Positions 1 to 8,388 of a stretch of 64,000 nt of DNA are shown piece after piece. The notes beneath the pieces are model-generated. The model had not been told where the DNA came from, did no database searches, and saw nothing but the letters and a program-made list of their open reading frames with translations. This DNA comes from Shewanella litorisediminis. Lineage in GTDB: Bacteria > Pseudomonadota > Gammaproteobacteria > Enterobacterales > Shewanellaceae. Made by a program: the position numbers and the translations under genes. The stretch's first letter is position 1. The number at the start of each line of letters is the position of its first letter. The stretch lies in the NCBI RefSeq assembly GCF_016834455.1, contig NZ_CP069213.1, forward strand, positions 2,356,501 through 2,420,500, read 5' to 3'.

Positions 1-1909
1 CGACCGCGGCTTTGCCATACTGAAGATCCAGACCACTGCCTCCGGGCACGGGTCGCGGCATCAGCTTGCGCTCCCAGATATGGCCGTCGGTATTTCCCCT
101 GACGACAATGGGCATCAGGGTGTCCGGGGCACTTCGCACACTCAGGCCCAGCGCCTCACCTGCGTATAAGTCAGGCAAGGCGGCAGGTACTGAATCCACG
201 GGGCGACCATCCGCCCAGGTCACGGAAAGGTCGCTCACTACCGGGTGCTCAATACGGCTGAGGAGCTGATTCATTTTCTCAGCCACCTCACCGCCATGAC
301 CGATAAAGGTGAAGCTGCCACGACCTGCTGCAGCGGCACGGCTCATGAAATAACCGTTTGGCGCGGCGCCTATTGCCACGGGGAAAAGCCGCGACTGGCC
401 AAGACGGCGCTCAATCAACCCAAACAGCGCATCTTCCCCGTTCACCGCGCCATCCGTGATAAAGAGCACCTGGCGCAGCCGGTTTGTGTCTGCGTTTACC
501 GGGGAAGGCGTTTTTAGAGCCAGCTCAAGGGCTGACGCCATCTCGGTGCCACCATCGGCTTCGAGACTGCGTACAAATTGCTGCGCCGCACCCAGATTGA
601 ACGCCGTTGCCGGTTGGGCGTCCGCCCAAAGCGGCCTTGCGTCATTGGAAAATGCGATGATATTGAACCTGTCCTGTGGCCCCAGACCACCCAGCGCGTG
701 GATAAGGGCACTCCGGGCCTGCACCATGGAGTCTCCCGCCATGGAGCCCGAGGTATCAATTACCATGACCAGCTCCCGCGACAGACGATTGGCCATGGAT
801 GGTTGCGGCGGCATAAAGGCCACCAGACCATGGCTATAGTCACCCCGGGCGAATGCGACTTGGCGATTCTCGCCCAGCCCATTGTCATCCCCGGTATTCG
901 TGACTCCCAAAGGCGCGGGATAGCTGTAACCCGGCTGCACCAGAAAGTCCGCAACCGGCTCAGTGCCCTCATTAACCGACCAGGAAAGCAGCAAATCCCT
1001 GTCGGCCTCGGAATCGGGGCAAAGGGACAGCTGCCAGCCGCCATCGCGATAATTTTGCTCACACAGACTATGGGTTGGGCTCTCGATGGCGGATACCGCA
1101 AAGCCAAAGATACTGGCCGAAAGCGACAGCGTCGGTGCTGGCATCTCAACGTGCGCCTCGGTCGAGGTGCCGGGCCAGAAGCCTGCCGCTGACCGCCAAT
1201 GATTGCTGGTTTCGTCAAATGGTTCGGAAGAAGGCAAAAGCTGCGGCGTCTCAGTTGAGGCCCCATATCTTGGGGTTTGTGCCGTCGGGATCCTGAGCTC
1301 AATCCGCCCCGCCTGTGGGCGCAGAACCTCCTGATAATCAACACTGACAGTCAGGGTCTCTCCGGGCATGAAGTTGGCAATTCGGGTCGAAAAGAGATTG
1401 CTTTCGCTGTGGCTCACCAGACTTGCGCGTTTACCCTCCTGTTTGGCCTGCTGGAACACACGCTCGGCCTGGGCCTTTTCCTGAATGTCCCCCTCAATCT
1501 GGCGTTCGCCAATTTGCAGGCGCATACCACTCACGGCTGCTTCGGGCGCCAGCGCAAAACGATACTGGCCGTTTATCACCCGATTGCTGTGATTTTTAAA
1601 GGTTTGAGAGACAGTGACCCGGCTGACAAAGGCACTGACCTTGACCACATAGCGGGTGTCGAGGGCAAGATTGACTCGCTCCGAGCCCCCATCATCAAAC
1701 ACCAGTTCGCCGCCATGGCCAGGCGCGATGATATCGCCCGGCGCCGCAGTCAGCCTTGCCCCTTCCATTGCCAAGCTAACAGGCTGTGCCCGGCTGGCAT
1801 CGCTGGCAATCACCGTCCCCGGAGCTGACAGCAGTGCCATCACAGCCAGCGCCGTCAGGCCTGATTTCTGCCTCACTGCAGGCATCCTGTTCCCTTGCCT
1901 GTGCATCAT
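1..1909 (-). CDS. Marine proteobacterial sortase target protein (VIT + VWA), 3' end cut by window edge
   Basis: This is a cell-surface protein expected to be anchored by a dedicated class GN sortase. The visible 636 residues show an N-terminal signal peptide (hydrophobic stretch about residues 14-30, cleavage near VIAS). A VIT domain follows at about 60-190 (VSQTFKN, then a QAKQEGKRASLV-type segment). A von Willebrand A domain starts near residue 378, with the metal-binding MIDAS motif DTSGS (first Asp about residue 385). The reading frame is open to base 1, so the C-terminus with the expected sorting signal lies off the window. The start was placed at the ATG preceded by AAGGA at 7 bases; ATGs further upstream (1924, 1945) are possible. 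It lies 60 bases downstream of pdsO on the same strand, and VIT-VWA proteins next to PdsO/PdsR/PdsS are the known layout of this system. What the VWA domain binds is unknown. Confidence 0.85.
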   Translation of the reverse strand, partial: MMHRQGNRMPAVRQKSGLTALAVMALLSAPGTVIASDASRAQPVSLAMEGARLTAAPGDIIAPGHGGELVFDDGGSERVNLALDTRYVVKVSAFVSRVTVSQTFKNHSNRVINGQYRFALAPEAAVSGMRLQIGERQIEGDIQEKAQAERVFQQAKQEGKRASLVSHSESNLFSTRIANFMPGETLTVSVDYQEVLRPQAGRIELRIPTAQTPRYGASTETPQLLPSSEPFDETSNHWRSAAGFWPGTSTEAHVEMPAPTLSLSASIFGFAVSAIESPTHSLCEQNYRDGGWQLSLCPDSEADRDLLLSWSVNEGTEPVADFLVQPGYSYPAPLGVTNTGDDNGLGENRQVAFARGDYSHGLVAFMPPQPSMANRLSRELVMVIDTSGSMAGDSMVQARSALIHALGGLGPQDRFNIIAFSNDARPLWADAQPATAFNLGAAQQFVRSLEADGGTEMASALELALKTPSPVNADTNRLRQVLFITDGAVNGEDALFGLIERRLGQSRLFPVAIGAAPNGYFMSRAAAAGRGSFTFIGHGGEVAEKMNQLLSRIEHPVVSDLSVTWADGRPVDSVPAALPDLYAGEALGLSVRSAPDTLMPIVVRGNTDGHIWERKLMPRPVPGGSGLDLQYGKAAV

Positions 1910-1969
1910 CTTTTTATCCTTCATATTATTCGTTGCCCGTGCCATGGGATGACCAGTCGTTGCTTTATA

Positions 1970-2692
1970 TCAGTGTGTTGCAGCCATACTGGTGTCTGCA
2001 GGGACCAGTTCGAGGGTCACGCGCCGGTCAAAAAAGTTACTTTCAAAGCCCGCATCAGCACTGAGGGGGGCTGTGGCGCCATAGGCCTTTCCCTGGAGTC
2101 TGTCTGATGCCACACCGGCACTGACGAGATACGCTTTCACATTGGCGAGGCGCTGCTCAGACAGGGCCTGGTTGTAGTCACTGGCACCGCGACGGTCGGC
2201 AAAACCTTTCAAATCGATAACCAAGTCAGGCTGGGCTTCCATGACCCGGGCAACGGCCTGCAGTTGGTTTTGAAAATGCGGCTCAATCTCCGACGAGCCG
2301 GTTTTGAACTGTACGTTGAGCCCCAGCGTAAGCTCGGTCAGTTTGGCCTCACGGGCCGTTTGCAGGGTATTTAATTGGGCACGGGTGATGGCATAGTCAC
2401 TGGCAAGGGCATCATAATTGGCACTTTTTTGCGCCAAGCGTTCAATCTCGGCATCCTGGGTGGCGAGAGCCAGCTTATGGTCCTTAATCTCTTCGTCATC
2501 CCCGACAGATTTTCCGATAATGCCACCGGCAAAGGCGCCTATGATGGCGCCTACGGGTCCACCCACGGCAGCGCCAATCAGGGCACCTGAGCCCAAACCG
2601 ACAAGTTCTTCGTTATGGTCGCGCTCGGCGGCATTGGCAGCAGGGGCAATCAGCGCCAGAGAAATAACAGAAGCGAGTAATTGGGTTTTCAT
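1970..2692 (-). CDS. pdsO: Sortase-associated OmpA-like protein PdsO
   Basis: The 240-residue protein has a Sec signal peptide (about 1-21, cleaved after AANA). A glycine-zipper segment at about 32-65 (GSGALIGAAVGGPVG) is probably membrane inserted. A short coiled region at about 70-115 leads to a C-terminal OmpA-type peptidoglycan-binding domain at about 125-232 (VQFKTGSSEIEP, LKGFADRRGASDYNQALSEQRL). Such a protein would sit in the outer membrane and grip peptidoglycan non-covalently. Its place directly upstream of the VIT/VWA target gene and divergent from the response regulator and kinase matches the PdsO family of dedicated sortase systems. By family precedent it is thought to help surface display, but its exact role is not established. 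Confidence 0.87.
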   Translation of the reverse strand: MKTQLLASVISLALIAPAANAAERDHNEELVGLGSGALIGAAVGGPVGAIIGAFAGGIIGKSVGDDEEIKDHKLALATQDAEIERLAQKSANYDALASDYAITRAQLNTLQTAREAKLTELTLGLNVQFKTGSSEIEPHFQNQLQAVARVMEAQPDLVIDLKGFADRRGASDYNQALSEQRLANVKAYLVSAGVASDRLQGKAYGATAPLSADAGFESNFFDRRVTLELVPADTSMAATH

Positions 2693-2928
2693 AAGTCATC
2701 ATTCCTTGTTGGACTGCCGGACACCCCGGCCTGTTGGTGATGGACTTATTTAACCCCCCGCTCGTGGCAATCAAGGGGAGTAAAAATGGCGCTTTGCCTA
2801 TCAATTGTGGCAACAAAATGGCAATCATAGCCCCAGACTTTCAATGGGGCTAAATTGCTGTATAGTCAGCCATAGATTGAATTAGCCCCTGCAAAATTGG
2901 CCTCGCGCCCGCTGTATTGAGTCACGCC
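2693..2928. promoter_or_regulatory. Divergent control region of pdsO and pdsRS
   Basis: The 236 bases between the divergent units carry two exact copies of TGGCAATCA (2765-2773 and 2819-2827) and an inverted repeat AGCCCCA-N9-TGGGGCT (2829-2851). A candidate -10 TATAGT lies at 2860-2865 facing pdsR, and its -35 region falls inside the inverted repeat. These are plausible binding sites for PdsR or another regulator. The repeats are seen directly; their function is inferred. Confidence 0.45.
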
Positions 2929-3624
2929 ATGAAACGAATTGCCATCGTCGAAGATGAAGCCGCCATCCGCGAAAACTACAAAGATGTGCTCCAGTCCCAT
3001 GGGTATCTGGTGCAAACCTTTGCCAATCGTCCCGATGCCATGCTGGCGTTTCAAACCCGGCTGCCGGATTTGGCCATCATTGATATTGGGCTTGGGGATG
3101 AAATCGATGGCGGTTTTACCCTGTGCCAGGGACTGAGAGCCCTGTCGCCCACCTTACCCATAATCTTTCTGACCGCCCGCGACAGTGATTTTGATACGGT
3201 GACCGGCCTTCGGCTGGGTGCGGATGATTATTTGTCCAAGGAAGTCAGCTTTCCACATCTGCTGGCAAGGCTGGCCGCCCTGTTTCGCCGCTGTGAGCAG
3301 CTCAAGGCACCGTCCACACCGGATAATCTGCTGACCCGCGGACACCTGACCATAGATGCCAACCGGATTCAGGTGTACTGGCGCGATGAGCCTATTGAAC
3401 TGACGGTAACCGAATTTTGGATGGTGCACGCCCTCGCCCGTCACCCCGGCCATGTGAAAAGCCGCACCGAGCTGATGCAGGAAGCCAAAATCTATGTGGA
3501 TGACAGCACCATCACCAGCCATGTGAAGCGCATTCGCAAAAAGTTCATCGCTGCCGACGCCGAGTTTGATTGCATAGACACCGTCTATGGCATGGGCTAT
3601 CGCTGGGACAGCCAGAGTTCATGA
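2929..3624 (+). CDS. pdsR: Dedicated sortase system response regulator PdsR (OmpR type)
   Basis: This is a 231-residue two-component response regulator. An N-terminal receiver domain (about 3-120) has the acidic pocket VEDE, the phospho-acceptor Asp at about residue 52 (LAIIDIGLGDE) and the conserved Lys in LSKEVS. A C-terminal OmpR/PhoB winged helix (about 135-228) ends in TVYGMGYRW. The ATG at 2929 was chosen; an in-frame TTG twelve bases upstream is possible. Its stop overlaps the kinase start in an ATGA, so the two are translationally coupled. The unusually long 'GLGDEIDGGF' after the phospho-site Asp is a family trait of this PdsR branch. It presumably controls the sortase genes and their substrate in response to PdsS. 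Confidence 0.88.
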   Translation: MKRIAIVEDEAAIRENYKDVLQSHGYLVQTFANRPDAMLAFQTRLPDLAIIDIGLGDEIDGGFTLCQGLRALSPTLPIIFLTARDSDFDTVTGLRLGADDYLSKEVSFPHLLARLAALFRRCEQLKAPSTPDNLLTRGHLTIDANRIQVYWRDEPIELTVTEFWMVHALARHPGHVKSRTELMQEAKIYVDDSTITSHVKRIRKKFIAADAEFDCIDTVYGMGYRWDSQSS

Positions 3625-5780
3625 TCCGTCTGCCACTGGGCCTTCGTGCCAAAGTCGTTATTCTCTCGCTGTTTTTGCTGTGCCTGCCCTGGCTTGGCTA
3701 CCAATATGTGTGGGAGATGGAAAAGTATCTGCGTCACGGCCAGGAACGTACCCTTGAAGGTACCACCCAGGCGCTGGCCACAGCCCTGCACGAGCGCCCG
3801 AGGCTGTTCGACAGTCAGGCGAGCTTTTTATCCCAGGTGGAAAAACGCAAAGATCTCTATGCCCACCCGCTGTCGGGCCCCATTCAGCTCGACGGAAAAC
3901 TGGATGATTGGGAGCCTTACCGCAGCAAGGCAATGCACTATGGCGCAGATATGCAGCTCATGAGAGGCTCACAAAGCAGCCTCAGCTTCAATCACATGAT
4001 TGGCCGGTATGGTAATTACCTGTATGCCTTTTTTGAAGTCACTGATCCGGCACCTGTGTATCGCGGCCGCAACAGCCTGAGGGTGGACAGAAACGATCAT
4101 CTGGCCATCGCCACCCTCGATGGCAGCAATTTTTTCCACCGCTATGTGGTGGCAACCCAGAAAGATGGCTGGGTAAACGCGTTCGAACTGCCCGCCGACC
4201 CTCAGCTCAGTTTACCGGCGCTGCCGGAAGTGCGGATTCAGGGGCAATGGCACACCACAGCTCAGGGCTACAATATTGAACTCAGGATCCCGCTGGAGAT
4301 GCTGGGGGGCAAAATCAGTTTTGCCCTCCACGATGTCAACAGTCCCAAGACTCGCGAGCTGGTGGGGATAACGGGCACCTCCCGTACCGACAGCCCCGAT
4401 AATCTGGGGACTGTACTTGTGCCCTCTCCGGAAATTGAAGCCATCATCAAAGGTATGGGGCACAACAGCGCCCGTATCTGGGTGGTGGACAGGCACGGCC
4501 GGGTGCTGGCGCGCTCCGGTGACATTAAAAACAGCGACAGTATCTGGACCAAGGCTATAGGGAATGAACGCCCCGAAGGCGCCTTTGAGCATTGGGTTCA
4601 GGAGTATCTCTACCCGCTTTACTACCGGGTGCTCACCAAGCCGCCTGAGGACTTTATCGACGGCCTGCAGGACTCCACTGAGCTCGAAGGCAGCCACATT
4701 CAACGGGCACTCTCCGGCAAGCCCGGCAGCACCTGGCGCCTGACCCCGGACAACAAGGCCGTGGTTCTGGCGGCGGCAAGTCCCATTTGGATTGATGATA
4801 AGGTGATGGGCGCCGTGGTGGCCGAAGAAACCACCCATGGGATCCGCACCTTAAGAAACCGTGCGCTGGAAAAGCTCTTCAATGTGATCCTGACCATTAT
4901 GAGCATGGGCACGCTGGCACTGTTTTTCTTTGCCTCCAATATCTCAAGCCGTATCCGTAATCTCCGGGATCAGGCAGAGAGCGCCATCGATGCCCAGGGC
5001 CGGGTCAAGGCGAGCATCAGTCCGTCGCAGTCGCTGGATGAAATCGGTGACCTGTCGCGCTCATTGGCGGGCATGGTGCAGCGTTTATCCCAATACACCC
5101 ATTATCTGGAGAATATGTCGTCCCGTTTGGGCCACGAGCTGAGAACGCCCGTGGCCGTGGTGCGCTCAAGCCTGGAGCATCTCTCTATGCTGAGTCTTGG
5201 GGATGACAGGCAAAAGTACGTCGATCGCGCCCAGGAAGGCGTAAGCCGCTTAAGCCTCATTCTTGCCAACATGAGTGAAGCCACCCGTTTGGAAGAGTCA
5301 CTGTCTCAATCCGACAAGGTACGTTTCGATGCCAAGGCGGTGATAAAGGGCTGTGTTCAGGGCTACCAAATCACCTACCCAGGCGTTGCATTGGCGCTGA
5401 CGATTGAAGAGGGAGACTACCCGGTGCGCGGCGTGCCCGAGTATCTGGCGCAGCTCATGGATAAGCTGATAAGCAATGCGCTGGAATTTATGACACCGGG
5501 TACGCCCATCAATATCAGCGTGAGTCACAGCCACAAGAGGCTCAAGCTCTGCGTTGTCAATCAGGGGCCGCTGCTGCCTGAGGACATGGCAGAGCGCATT
5601 TTTGACTCCATGGTCACTGTGCGGCCTCCGGGACAGGACAACAAACCGCACCTCGGATTGGGTTTGTATATTGCACGGCTGATTGCCGGATTTCACGGCG
5701 GCGATATCAAGGCTGAAAACCTTACCGGTAACGACGGTGTTCGCATTTCCGTCTCCATGCCGCTTGACTCTGCACTTTGA
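3621..5780 (+). CDS. pdsS: Dedicated sortase system sensor histidine kinase PdsS
   Basis: This 719-residue membrane kinase has an N-terminal transmembrane helix at about 9-28. A large periplasmic region follows, with a CBM9-like segment near 80-240 (LDGKLDDW, then a beta-rich stretch) and a second sensory segment at about 275-415 (ARIWVVDRHGRVLARSGD). A second membrane helix sits near 415-437, then a HAMP-like linker, a HisKA dimerisation domain with the phospho-acceptor His at about 505 (LGHELRTP) and an HATPase domain with NALEF and GLGLYIARLI boxes. The start was taken at the ATG overlapping the pdsR stop; an upstream in-frame ATG would run into pdsR. The sugar-binding-like fold suggests that it monitors cell-wall or exopolysaccharide material, but no ligand is known. 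Confidence 0.88.
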   Translation: MIRLPLGLRAKVVILSLFLLCLPWLGYQYVWEMEKYLRHGQERTLEGTTQALATALHERPRLFDSQASFLSQVEKRKDLYAHPLSGPIQLDGKLDDWEPYRSKAMHYGADMQLMRGSQSSLSFNHMIGRYGNYLYAFFEVTDPAPVYRGRNSLRVDRNDHLAIATLDGSNFFHRYVVATQKDGWVNAFELPADPQLSLPALPEVRIQGQWHTTAQGYNIELRIPLEMLGGKISFALHDVNSPKTRELVGITGTSRTDSPDNLGTVLVPSPEIEAIIKGMGHNSARIWVVDRHGRVLARSGDIKNSDSIWTKAIGNERPEGAFEHWVQEYLYPLYYRVLTKPPEDFIDGLQDSTELEGSHIQRALSGKPGSTWRLTPDNKAVVLAAASPIWIDDKVMGAVVAEETTHGIRTLRNRALEKLFNVILTIMSMGTLALFFFASNISSRIRNLRDQAESAIDAQGRVKASISPSQSLDEIGDLSRSLAGMVQRLSQYTHYLENMSSRLGHELRTPVAVVRSSLEHLSMLSLGDDRQKYVDRAQEGVSRLSLILANMSEATRLEESLSQSDKVRFDAKAVIKGCVQGYQITYPGVALALTIEEGDYPVRGVPEYLAQLMDKLISNALEFMTPGTPINISVSHSHKRLKLCVVNQGPLLPEDMAERIFDSMVTVRPPGQDNKPHLGLGLYIARLIAGFHGGDIKAENLTGNDGVRISVSMPLDSAL

Positions 5781-5825
5781 CTGAAACCAAACACGCTCAA
5801 TTGGCTGAATGACTGAGCCACAGTG

Positions 5826-5851
5826 AGGGCAAGCAGGTTAAACCTTGCCCT
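5826..5851 (+). terminator. Hairpin after pdsS
   Basis: The arms AGGGCAAG and CTTGCCCT are separated by a 10-base loop, 45 bases after the kinase stop. There is no T tract, so it is at best a weak or RNA-processing hairpin rather than a canonical intrinsic terminator. Confidence 0.35.
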
Positions 5852-5937
5852 GTTCACGCCACTCTTGTAGCTTTTGCATCGTGAAGGATGATGTATTCAT
5901 CCGGGTAAAAGCTTTAAGGGATTTTCAGGGACGCATA

Positions 5938-6939
5938 ATGAAAAGTACGGACAAAAACACCGCCTCACATGTCGCCACTGTTACGCAAACACGCATCAAA
6001 CATGGGGTGAAGGCTCTTGCCTTAACTTCCCTGCTCGGTGTGGCAGCCTTTTCAAGCAGCGTCCAGGCCACAGTTCAAAACGCACAGTTATCCCGGCCAC
6101 ACGCTCCCTGCGTTGATGCAAACTGGCCCACGTCACGACTATTGACCCTCGCAAGCACGGCGTTTGAGCTGCCTGATACCGAACGGGATGCCATGGCAAT
6201 GCGGCTCTTCAGCTGCCTTGCTGAAGCCGACCCCGAGCTTCGAGATTCCGTCGCCTTCAGTGGATTAAGCCAGTGGCTGAGGGCAAGCGCCCTTAAAGAA
6301 GAGACGGTGAACGGCCTTTATACAAAGCTCTCCAAAGATGTGCGGGAGAGGAGAAATGACCCAGATGGTGTCTACCTTCCCTTTGCCATACTGACCCTGT
6401 CGGAAGTCGCCAGAGTCGACAGGGTGAGCCCATTTCTTGAGTCCTCTGAGCGGGACGCCCTCATAAAGCTGGCCGCGGATACCATGGCGGGTATCCAGGA
6501 TTATCGGGGCTTCGATGAAAATCTCGGTTGGCGCCATCAGGTGGCACACAGCGCCGATTTGCTGCTGCAACTCATCCTCAATCCGTCGCTGTCACCAACA
6601 TCCGTGGTGCAGCTGATTGAATCGTTGCAACGCCAGCTCAGTCCAACCGGACATTTCTATGTATATGGCGAGCCGGAGCGTTTGGCCCGTCCTGTGCTCT
6701 ACGCCATGTTAAGGGATGATATCCCGGAAGACTTTTGGCAGAGCCAATTAACGACGTGGACCACGCCTGTCCATATCGACAGTTGGGACAAGGCGTTTGC
6801 CTCCAATACGGGCCTTGCTGAGCGCCACAACCGCCGGGCATTTTTCAGTGCCCTGCTGTTTGGTGTCTCAGGCAGCAAACAGCCCAGGTTGCTTGCGCTA
6901 CAGCCCGCCATTCAGGCAGCAATGAAAAAGCTTCCCTGA
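5938..6939 (+). CDS. Secreted DUF2785-family protein
   Basis: The 333-residue protein has a cleavable signal peptide (hydrophobic about 24-42, cleavage after SVQA) and is expected in the periplasm or outside. The mature part is mostly helical. The motif ENLGWRHQVAHSADLLLQ at about 190-207 is the hallmark of DUF2785, whose function is unknown. The ATG at 5938 was chosen because it starts directly before a typical basic n-region; an in-frame ATG 93 bases upstream adds an unlikely leader. It follows the sortase two-component genes on the same strand, separated by 157 bases, and may or may not belong to them functionally. It has no catalytic motif that I can identify. Confidence 0.7.
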   Translation: MKSTDKNTASHVATVTQTRIKHGVKALALTSLLGVAAFSSSVQATVQNAQLSRPHAPCVDANWPTSRLLTLASTAFELPDTERDAMAMRLFSCLAEADPELRDSVAFSGLSQWLRASALKEETVNGLYTKLSKDVRERRNDPDGVYLPFAILTLSEVARVDRVSPFLESSERDALIKLAADTMAGIQDYRGFDENLGWRHQVAHSADLLLQLILNPSLSPTSVVQLIESLQRQLSPTGHFYVYGEPERLARPVLYAMLRDDIPEDFWQSQLTTWTTPVHIDSWDKAFASNTGLAERHNRRAFFSALLFGVSGSKQPRLLALQPAIQAAMKKLP

Positions 6940-6975
6940 GCCGGTCGTCAAAGGGAGAGTATCTCGGTTCAATTT

Positions 6976-6999
6976 AGCCATCTATATGGTAAGATGGCC
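6976..6999 (+). promoter_or_regulatory. Inverted repeat, candidate MetJ-type operator before metC
   Basis: AGCCATCT-N8-AGATGGCC lies 30 bases before metC. It can be read as three adjacent 8-mers, of which the first matches the MetJ box AGACGTCT at 6 of 8 positions and the third at 5 of 8; the middle one matches poorly. The inverted repeat is clear, while assignment to MetJ is inference from the gene downstream. Confidence 0.35.
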
Positions 7000-7028
7000 A
7001 AATTCTCATTCCAGGGGCAGGACGCAGC

Positions 7029-8234
7029 ATGTCAGATAAACCCATGAAAACCGCCACGAAAATCGTAAGTCTTGGCCGCGAAAAGAAATACAGCAAAGGG
7101 GTGATCAATCCACCCGTGTTTCGCGCCTCCACCATAGTGTTCGACACCATGGACGAAATGCGCCATGCCGCCAAAAACAAACACAATGGGGAAATGTTTT
7201 ATGGCCGCCGCGGCACCCCAACCCATTTTGGCTTTCAGGCCGCCATTGCCGAGCTTGAAGGCGGTGCGGGCACCGCGCTTTATCCCAGTGGCGCGGCTGC
7301 CATTTCAGCCAGCTTATTGGCCTTTCTTCAGGCAGGCGATCACCTGCTGATGGTCGACAGCGTGTACGAACCGACCCGGGATCTGTGTGACAAGGTGCTC
7401 AAGGGCTACGGTATTGAAACCACCTACTACGATCCCTTGATTGGCGCCGATATTGAGGCCTTAATCCGCCCCAATACCAGGGTGCTCTTTGTCGAGTCCC
7501 CGGGCTCCATCACCATGGAAGTTCAGGATGTGCCTACCATCGCCCGCATCGCCCATGAACACGGCCTGGTGGTGATCCTCGACAATACCTGGGCGTCCCC
7601 CATCAACAGCCGCCCCTTCGAGCTCGGCGTGGATATTTCCATTCAGGCGGCCACCAAATACATCGTCGGCCACTCAGATGTGATGATGGGCACGGCCACC
7701 GCCAGCGCGCAATACTGGGACAAACTGCGTGAGCACAGTTACCTTCTGGGGCAAACCACCTCACCCGATGACGTGTACCTGGCGGCACGCGGTCTTCGCA
7801 CCCTGGGCGTGCGCATGGCACAGCACGAAAAAAATGCGCTCACCGTGGCCAACTGGCTCAAGACCCGCCCGGAAGTCGACCACCTGCGCCATCCCGCATT
7901 TGAAGAATGTCCCGGCCATGAGTTTTTCAAACGGGACTTTTCTGCCAGTAACGGGCTCTTTTCCTTCGTGTTAAAGCGAGGGACGGTGGAGGCTGTCACC
8001 GCCATGGTCGAAGGCATGAGCCACTTTAAGATGGGCTTTTCCTGGGGCGGTTTTGAGAGCCTTATCCTTGGAGTAACCGGGATACACAACATTCGTTCGG
8101 CCACCCGCTGGGACAGCAGCAAACCCCTTATTCGTGTGCACATCGGTCTGGAAGACCCGGAAGATTTGATTGAGGATCTCAGCGCCGGGTTTGCGCGTTT
8201 CAATGAGGTTATGGCCCGGGACGCGAAAGAGTAA
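7029..8234 (+). CDS. metC: Cystathionine beta-lyase
   Basis: This 401-residue cytoplasmic PLP enzyme of the Cys/Met metabolism family splits cystathionine into homocysteine, pyruvate and ammonia in methionine synthesis. The PLP-binding lysine is K210 in SIQAATKYIVGHSD, the same number as in E. coli MetC. Other family marks are YGRRGTPTHFGFQAAIAELEGG near the N-terminus, the SPGSITMEVQD segment and LDNTWASP. Length matches the family. It is monocistronic, with a strong terminator 60 bases after the stop. Cystathionine gamma-lyase or gamma-synthase are the close alternatives, but the N-terminal sequence and the active-site region fit MetC best. Confidence 0.93.
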   Translation: MSDKPMKTATKIVSLGREKKYSKGVINPPVFRASTIVFDTMDEMRHAAKNKHNGEMFYGRRGTPTHFGFQAAIAELEGGAGTALYPSGAAAISASLLAFLQAGDHLLMVDSVYEPTRDLCDKVLKGYGIETTYYDPLIGADIEALIRPNTRVLFVESPGSITMEVQDVPTIARIAHEHGLVVILDNTWASPINSRPFELGVDISIQAATKYIVGHSDVMMGTATASAQYWDKLREHSYLLGQTTSPDDVYLAARGLRTLGVRMAQHEKNALTVANWLKTRPEVDHLRHPAFEECPGHEFFKRDFSASNGLFSFVLKRGTVEAVTAMVEGMSHFKMGFSWGGFESLILGVTGIHNIRSATRWDSSKPLIRVHIGLEDPEDLIEDLSAGFARFNEVMARDAKE

Positions 8235-8296
8235 CCGGATGATTGATTGAAGGAGCCTTGGGCATTTCCTCAGTTAACCCATCATCTCCCTGAAAA

Positions 8297-8330
8297 AAAA
8301 GAGTCCGCAGTGTCAGCTGCGGACTCTTTT
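8297..8330. terminator. Bidirectional intrinsic terminator between metC and creA
   Basis: The 14-base arms AAAAGAGTCCGCAG and CTGCGGACTCTTTT flank a 6-base loop. A-rich and T-rich flanks allow it to serve both convergent genes. Confidence 0.9.
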
Positions 8331-8388
8331 CATGTCTGTCACTTCATCACATCAGTATATGCCTGCAACAGAGCTTCTCATGGGTTAA

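Noticed and set aside
1277..1828. Several 60-200 codon plus-strand frames between 66 and 2107
   Set aside because: They lie opposite the VIT/VWA and PdsO genes, whose motifs are clear on the minus strand.
4212..4838. 208-codon minus-strand frame inside pdsS
   Set aside because: Antisense to a well-supported kinase, with no start signal.
5938..8234. DUF2785 and metC as part of the sortase operon
   Set aside because: metC has its own candidate operator and a terminator, and the gaps are 157 and 89 bases. Only neighbourhood supports a link, so I do not assert one for metC.
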